Origin: Spirometra erinaceieuropaei
Lineage: Eukaryota; Platyhelminthes; Cestoda; Diphyllobothriidea; Diphyllobothriidae
Direction of reading: 5' to 3'
DNA length: 64,000 nucleotides
NCBI GenBank assembly: GCA_902702965.1
Contig: CACRXP010000038.1
Location: 740,335-804,334 of the forward strand
Within the stretch, counting starts at the first letter, position 1, and every line of letters begins with the position of its first letter. Below the pieces are notes generated by a model. It was not told the origin of the DNA, searched no databases, and saw nothing but the letters and a program-made list of their open reading frames with translations. The translations under genes were made by a program, and so were the position numbers. Positions 55,791 to 64,000 of the stretch are shown one piece after another.

Positions 55791-57821
55791 TTAACAAACT
55801 TGATAACAGCAAATTGAATGTGAATTTTTGGGTCTTTAAGCATTTTGCATTTCGCTCATTTGTTCCGTAGCTTCAAGTATATACCTTTTTCTTGTGCAGA
55901 AAACGTGTCTACGCAATTTTACCAAATAAAACGCTTATGGACTCAAAAGGAAGTGGGCGTTTCGATATACTCAAGCAATTTTTGTGTTAATAGCTGCCCT
56001 AGACTTCAATTACGCATTTAGGCATGCTTTTCTTTGAAAGCTGGGCAAGTTAACCTCGCGTGTTCTAATAAACAGAGCTAGCAGGACTCAAAAACTGACT
56101 TCCTGTCTGATGTTAACTGGGAAAATCAGTTTGCTAACATACAGATTATTTCTAGAGAGCCAATAACTTTATCGACTTTTAATGGTGCGATTAGCTAATC
56201 TGTGTCACTCCTCGTCCTAAAACACTTAAATGGGTTAAAATTGTCTTGCCGTCTAGCATATTATATGGGTTTACACAGAAATGACTACCTCCGAATGGTC
56301 TTTTTTACTTTTCAACGTTAATTTTCGTGCGGTTTAGCTTCCGCAAAAGCCTACTTTACAAATAGAACGAATAAAAAATGAACAGTTTCAACACAATATC
56401 AGTATTTATATGATTACTCTATCGGGCATTCATAATCATAGGACAAAACCAAAAGTGAACAGAGACAGTGAAAGTAGCCTGTACTGTTTGTGGCAAAAAA
56501 ATCAGTACTTAAACAACGCAAAAGAAATGGCTAAAAGTGCCACTTTTGGGCTTCATCGTGGAAAAAATATAATGTACGCAGACATCCGGCAACAGACTGC
56601 AGTGCCAAAACACTCCTTAAAGCGATAGCCTATTAATAAAGGTTATCTGATGGATCGAAAGCATATTTTTGCCGACGTTTCCTTGCCGACGTTTCCTTGC
56701 CGACGTTTTTTGTCTCTAAAATGGGGTTCCATGTTTTAGTAGGTCGTTGAACAGAACATAAATGAAGTTTTTGCATGAAACCCCAAAACACTCGTTATTT
56801 CCGTAAAAGCTTTCAAGAATAGTCTTAGTTCGGAGGTTTTAATAAACACGTAATACAGAATCTGCCTTTATGGGCACTGAAAACCATAAGGTATCCAACG
56901 AAATTTCAAAGCCGATTTGAAACTGACGCGACCTAGAACAAACATGAAGTTCAAATTAATTTCACAGAGGAAAAGGTTTCGTTATACAAACAAAATAGTA
57001 TGTCTCCAGCCACGTCTGCCGTATTTACTTAAATTCATTAATCACCTGCCGAGTTGGTAACATATGATTTTATGGAAACCTTTATGCTTATGACGTCTCT
57101 ATCGACGAGATCAAGCAAAATCCTTTATGCTCTACGGAACTGCATCTCAATCAATTTGAAAGCGTAGTGAATGCTGCGTATCTTTGGGAAACCATCTGAG
57201 ATCTGAACTCAGAATGCAGGCTGTTAACTTACCGCCATACCTGACAATAAATTAATTTCAAAATCCTACGGGATATCTAGATACTAATTTTAATAAAAGA
57301 CTATTTTAAAATATTATTACATTTGAGTTGTATTGTTTTCTCAGATTTTGCAGTACTTTTTGTACATTAAAAACTGTGGCTTACTATGTTGAAGTCAGTT
57401 TTGACATTCACAGAATTTTCCGATTTCCGCAAAAAGGACACCTCTAAACGGCGTAATATTACCGTTAATATTTCTTTTATACTTTTAATTCATTTAATGT
57501 TGTTACTTATTAGTACAGATATTGGGTCTATATATTGTTGTCCGTCTGCGAGTGAGTAATACTCATCTGGTAATTTCCACAACTTTCGTCTGTGGGTTCT
57601 CGCACTACAAGCCAACCTTCTAATGGAAAACGCATATAAGAATTGCTGTTAAAATTTCGTGAGTCTGGTTACTGAAATATTTCCAAAATGGCACTACCAT
57701 CGCATGACTATTGTAAAGCAAAAAAACCATTTGCTCTGCAAAGTAATCAGGATTCGTTGCATCTTTTATGAGTTGCGCGGGCAGCAAGGGTGCAATAGAA
57801 AAGTGGAAAATGACTTTTATC
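55791..57821. other. Unassigned AT-rich DNA
   Basis: No gene recognised. A three-copy tandem repeat of TTGCCGACGTTTCC lies at 56669-56710. Confidence 0.5.
56669..56710. repeat. Three-unit 14-bp tandem repeat
   Basis: TTGCCGACGTTTCC in direct tandem, the third unit diverging at its end. Confidence 0.9.
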
Positions 57822-58073
57822 AACGGAACGAGTGAGTTCTGTAAGAACGATCGGTGAGCGCCTTCCTCTACCATTGTATTTCCCGGTCGAAACCGACAGA
57901 ACAACGAGCACGTGGCTCAGTCGTTGGAGTTGTTCGACTTCTAAATAATAGTACGCGATTCGAGTCCTAGGTGTTTCACACCTCGGGGTTGGGTATGAAT
58001 GGCTGACGACGCCTAATAAGGTACAAATGGCCACTCCAGTCTCCCTAGTCTTTTCGGTAATAACGTTTTGCCT
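57822..58073 (+). mobile_element. tRNA-derived SINE, copy D
   Basis: Complete arrangement: head (ACGGAACGAGTGAGTTCTGT), tRNA-like part about 57904-57976 with A box GTGGCTCAGTCGTTGG and B box GATTCGAGTCC (57957-57967), CTTCTAA in the anticodon-loop position, tail GGCTGACGACGCCTAATAAG and GTCTCCCTAGTC. Best-preserved boxes of the family in this window. Confidence 0.8.
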
Positions 58074-59150
58074 TTTATTAATTTGCTGTAGAAAATCAGA
58101 CATAAATTGGATAGTTTTATACGGTGTTTCGATCTAGTTATGAGCTTATAGTGAGATTGTATTATGACATTCTATTCTCGTGATCGCTAACGCGGCCGCC
58201 TACCCAATCGTCACCCACGCCTGTCAGTGAACTGTTGCTCGCCAGTCACTTAGCCTTGGATGGCATAACACCGATCTATATCTCTATTTTCATGAGTTAA
58301 CCGTAGATATGCGGTTTTCGCCGAAACCAACAACTTAAGCGACTGCTGTTTATATTCGCCGCCTATGTATGGTAATCCGCGTGTACACTCGTGTTTCTGT
58401 AAGCGTCGTCCAATGGCCCTGTCCTACTCTACTATTGATTTGGAAACTTTCGAGATCGTAACCATCGCACCTCCACGAGTTCAATTTCAAGTTAGCAGAA
58501 AGAAGTTCGAAACTATTTTTTGGCACTTTTAGGATTTTTAGTGTTTGCAGTGCTGAATTGTGTACACCGCAGACGCTGTGGTGTTATATAAAATGCACCA
58601 ATTAAATGTGGCATTTGCCTTTCAAGCAGAAGCTTGCAATTGTTTCTGAAAATGTGTAAACGGAAAATCCGTAAAGTGAGATAACGTAGCATGTCCGTTT
58701 TACGTTTATTTGGTCGAACAAAAAACTTAAAGCATAATAAAGAAAATTGTTATTCCAATAAACTAGCTAGGATGCCTCCATCAAGCAAATTTAAGGGAGA
58801 CGTCGGAGCCTTAAAAATATGGGACCTAGGTTTTAATGCTAATTTTACTCTTTTGCTTGATGTAGAAACACGTGTGGTTTTACTCCTTGCATTTTCTGAC
58901 AACTTGGTCAGTATTCGAAGCGCATTTTATTTCCTCATTAATTCTGCCATCTTGTCCAGCAACGAGTCATTAACATCCACCACCAACTGCACCTGTAGAA
59001 AAGTAATAACAACAAAGAATGGTTAACTTCAGGCTAAGATTGTTTCGATCCTGATCTTAACCAGGTAATAGTCGAGCATTTGTATTAAACGTTTGATCAA
59101 ATAACTCATAAGTTCCATTGTTTGTGGCTGAGTAGTCGTCTGTAATGACT
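58074..59150. other. Unassigned DNA
   Basis: A 111-codon plus-strand frame at 58691-59026 has no familiar motif. Nothing else recognised. Confidence 0.45.
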
Positions 59151-59152
59151 TA

Positions 59153-60146
59153 CAGTGAGTGACCAATCTCATGAAATGTTGGCCGAAATTCTGAACTGTG
59201 TTTTTGATTAGGAAGGAGTACTTAGGTGGGGTTGTAATACTGATTAGCATGCAGCATAATCCTATAACATTTCGAACTCACCAGGATGACGGCTTTTGGA
59301 TGTACTCCTGTCTGACCCTCTGCAGTAACCGCGATCTGCAAAAAATGATTACTAAATGAGCATGCATTTTTCGCATTGATTTTCGATGGTCTTACATATT
59401 CAAATATCGTTTCTAGAAAACGTGCACAAAAATATGCCTTCTTTTACTCATTTGGTAGAAATTTACACTGTCTTCATATTTTATACCTGAAAAAGTGTAT
59501 ATTTAGGTTTTTAGAAAGGTTTCTCAATTCCTGAATAATTTTGAGCCAGATCTACCATTGTATTAGCGATTAGCGATTTCCATCTACAAGGTGCATACTT
59601 TTTGCGTATGTAAAATCATATATTCTTCTATGCCTTTTAGAAGATACCATATAGAGTTCATAAAATTTTGCCATGGATCTGGACCGTGTTGTACATTTCA
59701 TGAAAAGCCTCGGCAAACGGACATGTACGATGTTCTATATATGGACGTTGCACGGTCTTGAAAATCTCATAATTAGGAACTTTTTAAAAACCCACATATA
59801 CAATTTCTTTGGCCATGAAATATGAAGACAGTGTAAATTTCTACCAAATGAGTAAAAGAAGGCATATTTTTGTGCACGTTTTCTAGAAACGATATTTGAA
59901 TATGTAAGACCATCGAAAATCAATGCGAAAAATGCATGCTCATTTAGTAATCATTTTTTGCAGATCGCGGTTACTGCAGAGGGTCAGACAGGAGTACATC
60001 CAAAAGCCGTCATCCTGGTGAGTTCGAAATGTTATAGGATTGTGCTGCATACTAATAAGTATTACAACCCCACCTAAGTACTCCTTCCTAATCGAAAACA
60101 CATTTCAGAATTTCGGCCAACATTTCATGAGATCGGTCACGCACTG
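59153..60146. mobile_element. MITE-P, intact 994-bp palindromic element with TA duplication
   Basis: Same family as 42047-43012. Starts CAGTGAGTGACCAATCTC, ends with the complement, flanked by TA (59151-59152 and 60147-60148). Arms of roughly 380 bp enclose a unique centre of about 230 bp. No coding capacity. Confidence 0.85.
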
Positions 60147-60148
60147 TA

Positions 60149-61659
60149 AAAATGGGACTGTTTTGCAAAATGCAGCGAAAATGCTTCGTCTTCTATTTAT
60201 GCACTTGTTTAGAGAATTGGATGTAAGCCAATTTTGACAATAGTAAAGAAGATGAACACCCGCAACTGAAATCCTACATGTTGAGGAGGAAACACCGCAT
60301 TGACAGTAAGAACGTTTTAAGGGGATATTTGTATCTCTTAGTCAAATGAGTTTTTAGCAGCCCTGTCAGTCCCCTACCTTTGGACATCCACCGATTACTA
60401 CTGCTATTTTAGTAATGATAGGTACGGCCATTGAAAATAAAAATTCATCCATATTCTTTGCTCCTGCACACGAGTGGATATGGGCAAATGAAGTTGCGCA
60501 CCCATTATAACACTAATCACTGTCTACTCACCCAGACTACTGAACATTCGTATATTACTGTTAGCCGACTATTCGTTGCTTGGCAGTTTTTGCTCTCCGT
60601 GTAAGGAAGACCGGGTGGAAGTTGTGGAAACTCCTTGGTGCACATTAGATGGTGATCTATGAACCTAAGGTTAATTAACAGACTGCGGCTAACGCAGAGA
60701 AATACATGGCACATTTAAATTAAGGAAACTGGTTTTTTGGGTGAAGAAGGCAACACCGTTTTCTGATAGACAGCTGGTCAGCTTATATGTTAAATGAACT
60801 TGAGCCTTAAATGCTGTTGCATCATTAATTAGGCCGATGGTTTGTCTGCATACAAAGAGGAGCATAGTAGGTTTGTACGATCGGTTCTTCAATAAAACTG
60901 AAAATCCAGTTTAAATGCTGTCTACTCAGAGGGCAACAAACAAGTCTGCGTCTAATAAGCTCATTCTTAGGGCGCTTCCTGTAGATAAGATGGGTTTATC
61001 GTATTTTCAGTACCCTGTAAAACTTAAGGTTGAAATTGAAAATGGTTTTACAGTAACTCGTCCAACGCACTTCGCTTTGATACTTTTCATTTAAAAGGCA
61101 AAGCCCCGTCTATTCGGCCGATCATTTCCTTCCTTTTTTGCCGTTTGATTAACCTTGCTTATAGCTTTAACCCCGTTGATTGCCCTGGCTAGATTTAATC
61201 CCCTTGTAAAAACATTTTTGTGGGGCTAGTGTCTTCTGTACTACGGTGTCATATTTCGAATATGGTATTTGATAACATCGGTGATTTTCGATACTTGGCC
61301 GGGCGAATGAAAAACAAGCAACCTAGGGACTGAAGCAGACGCCCTCTCTCGTACGGGTTTTGTCCTGAGAACGGATGGCCTCCATCAAGAAAGTCACATA
61401 TTGGAGTTCTAATCGTTTTGTCTGAGGTTTTAATAAAAGATTTCATGCGTAATGGCACGAGTGTGAACCATGGTCAATTGTCGTCTCTAATGAGGAGAAA
61501 GTGGCCAATTCTTATCCTCATGCTTTTTTCAATCAAGCTCCAAATATACTTATTATTCGCAACATTTCCATTGGCAATATTTTAATTTCCAGTGATCTGT
61601 TAGCTCACAGACATGTAGTTATAGTAGCTAGTCCATCGTTTTAATTGTAAGCCGAAGTT
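60149..61659. other. Unassigned AT-rich DNA
   Basis: No recognisable gene or repeat; frames up to 69 codons. Confidence 0.5.
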
Positions 61660-62515
61660 CGAAATTTATTTCGGACTGAGCAGGTTAACTTAGCTGGTGG
61701 TGTAATATTAAATATCATGTTTCCAAAATATTTCAGTCGCAACCGGATGCTAGCATTTGTGTGATATTTTTCCGGCTGTCCACAAAACAGCACGGTAGAA
61801 ATGACTAAGATCTAATACGCTTTTTTAAAATTATTTTTTGTCTCTTTATAAATCCGAAAATATGTTGCAGAAAACAAACAAAAACATATTTATTTTGACA
61901 CTCTTCTAATGAGACATTAGGTTTTCTTCAAGTTTTATTCGCAGAACGATGTTGTTTTTGGTTTTAAAAATGTTTTCAATTACCGGATAATTTTCAAGTT
62001 GACCTGAATTTACGCCTGCGTCTGCGGTTTCTAAACTGCATACTTCATATTTCCCGCGTAAGATACACCACGTATTTCACTTCCGTATTAAAAAGGCTTT
62101 GCACGAAGACTGATATAAATTTGCAATGGATGTGGATTATGTTTTATCCTGCATACGCTGCACTAATATGATGCCCTATGAGTGCATATTTCACATTTTA
62201 TTAAGTAGTAAATGTCACAGAAGGCGTAACTTGCTATCAAAAAATCAATAAAAACACACACGTTTAATAGAAGATATTCACGGTTACAAGGATCTCAAAA
62301 GTCTAAGGGAAAAAATTCACACTAATTAAGTAGTGATTTATATCAAACGTGATTACTAGAGGCAGCTGAAAAGAAGCTCATTCAAAAGCAGGCAGCTTGG
62401 CGTGACTCATATGTCATGATAGTATGCTGCACGACACCTAGTATTGCAACTTCTTCTATGCAATCCCTTCTAATCGAAAATGTGTTTTCTTCTCAAAAAT
62501 TTTAGGGGACAGTAA
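61660..62515. repeat. MITE-P, old copy
   Basis: Left arm (TTATTTCGGACTGAG, AATATTAAATATCATG, GAAAATATGTTGCAGAAAAC) and right arm (GAAAAGAAGCTCATTCAAAAGC imperfect, ATATGTCATGATAGTATGCTGC imperfect, CTTCTAATCGAAAATGTGTTT imperfect) are recognisable in the correct order. Ends decayed. Confidence 0.5.
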
Positions 62516-64000
62516 TGTTATGGTTGTTGGCGGCTATCTTTTTTAATTTATGAACTCTGTCGGGTACATTTCGGCACTACTTATTTTTTCATTCACTGCA
62601 AATGATTCTGACTACCGTACTTTGCTGTCCTCTTTTTAGCCGTCTGGGCTAATTAAAGTAGGCGAACTTAGATTTTTCTGCGTCCTTCGAAGGCCGAATG
62701 TCAGCTACATGTCCACTCACTTAAGTTAGCTTAAGTAAAGAAGTGTCTGTAACAGATGGAGTGTTGGAGACAAAGCGTTAATCTGACTGTGCCCTTCCGC
62801 CCTATAATTAAAAGGCACTTCGGTTCGTCTTAGAAATACTGAACATTTGTGCAAAAAGCGGATGAGGTATATTAATCGTCAAACGCTTCGTCTTCTATGT
62901 AAAACACACTCTGCTCTTCTGCCTTGTGAAATCTATGAAAACATGCTAAATAATTGCCATGCAACACATGCCAGGCTAAACTGAGACGGATAAATATTGC
63001 CTTTATCGTGATTAACATAGACCCATGTCAAAAGTGATAGGTATATAGTCAGTGCAGTGATTAAATATCGTCTAATTCTAGACAATTCATCCGATGTTTG
63101 ATACGGCTTCTAATACATAATAGGAGATAAACAGTGGTAAAGTCAGCTTTGTACAGTCGCAAGACATTTACAGCGAGACGTTATTGCTTCATCGTCTTTC
63201 GTCGAATCGAATGCAGACACGTCCTTCCTCGTCCAAATCAATCGATATTGTTACTAGTTGATCGAGCCTATTAGTCCCAGCTCCTATCACAGTGCGATTT
63301 AAAGGCGGACCACTTAAGTAAAGGTTGCAAATAAGGTGGTTTCGTTGGTCAGAAGAAAATATATTTTTGATGGCCCCTTAACGAGAACAGGCGCAGCCGC
63401 TGTAGCCTGGCGGCATTCCCCATGGCCGACTTAACACATTTTTTCCGATCCTTTTCAGTCGTTTATGGGAAAAGGACGACTTTTTGCTGCAGTATCAGTA
63501 AATTAGGGGTGAATTTATTAAAACCCCTTTAATCACATAACTTTGATGACGTCCGCAGAAAAATGGGATGTTCTTGCCCATCTTCCAATGAACTGGGAAC
63601 GCCCATTATATCTACGCTTATCTAACGAAAGCACGTCCGTGAAGGGGTCTGACGATTGCAAACAGCCAGGCTATAATTTCCATTCTGGTTCTTGCACTGA
63701 TTTTCTTTGTCAGCGTTTTTTTTATCCTTTACGTTATACGTTTATTCCGAAAGCCTCTGGTGTGCTAACAAATTCCATTTTCGTCAAAGTCACCATCCAT
63801 TATTCTCCCTTTTACCACCTAGTTCAGGAGTAAGCACTCACCTATCAAAAGCTACTTCGCATTTTTATTTCACAATAACGGTTTTACCTAAGATAAGCAC
63901 TAAAATGTTGCGGCGACAATCACGGATTCGTAGGCGTGTATAAGGATACTGTCAGTATTAATAAGCAAAATCTCTTGCAGACATGACAGATACCCCTCTT
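62516..64000. other. Unassigned AT-rich DNA
   Basis: No recognisable gene or repeat; a 96-codon plus-strand frame at 63543-63833 lacks motifs. Confidence 0.5.

Overview
The window looks like gene-poor, repeat-dense nuclear DNA from a flatworm, most likely a tapeworm of the Spirometra / Schistocephalus / Dibothriocephalus kind. That assignment is an inference. It rests on abundant Penelope-like retroelements (PLEs) with GIY-YIG endonucleases and hammerhead-ribozyme ends, Tc1-like DNA transposons with very short candidate introns, tRNA-derived SINEs, long foldback elements and AT-rich unique DNA. I recognise no host protein-coding gene. Three runs of N (846-1189, 17878-18395, 51724-52377) are assembly gaps.

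Layout. 1-7440 is mostly unassigned, with half of a tRNA-like foldback element (3669-3940) and a solo PLE terminal repeat (about 4200-4345). 7441-7710 is a SINE with a strong hairpin at its head. 7711-13629 is unassigned. 13630-16425 is a mirrored PLE composite (minus-strand PLE-B, plus-strand PLE-D) with a microsatellite tail, followed by part of a palindromic TA-flanked element (called MITE-P here). 17443-17830 is part of a second foldback family (FB-C). 18830-22590 is a decayed Tc1-like element split by PLE-F. 22741-23182 holds two SINE copies, 24985-25345 a PLE fragment and 26790-27115 a LINE 3' fragment. 27931-28108 is a CTG/ATG microsatellite. 28365-30709 is PLE-A, the youngest and best-delimited insertion, with a 13-bp target-site duplication. 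31146-36100 and 44150-45630 carry tRNA-like foldbacks and an old MITE-P. 41165-43535 is PLE-C, interrupted by an intact MITE-P. 46643-47695 is a nearly intact Tc1-like transposase. 49060-55333 has old MITE-P copies, PLE-H, PLE-E nested inside a MITE-P, and FB-C. 57822-58073 is a SINE, 59153-60146 a second intact MITE-P and 61660-62515 an old one.

How the parts relate. These are parasitic sequences that have landed in one another: MITE-P in PLE-C, PLE-E in MITE-P, PLE-F in a Tc1 element. PLEs supply reverse transcriptase plus GIY-YIG endonuclease and carry hammerhead ribozymes in their terminal repeats. The SINEs and foldbacks carry tRNA-like RNA polymerase III boxes and no proteins, so they must depend on other elements. 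Nearly every element protein is broken. Good candidates for something under-described are the PLE-A architecture with opposed hammerheads, the mini-introns in the Tc1 transposase, and the foldback element whose two ends are inverted tRNA-like units.
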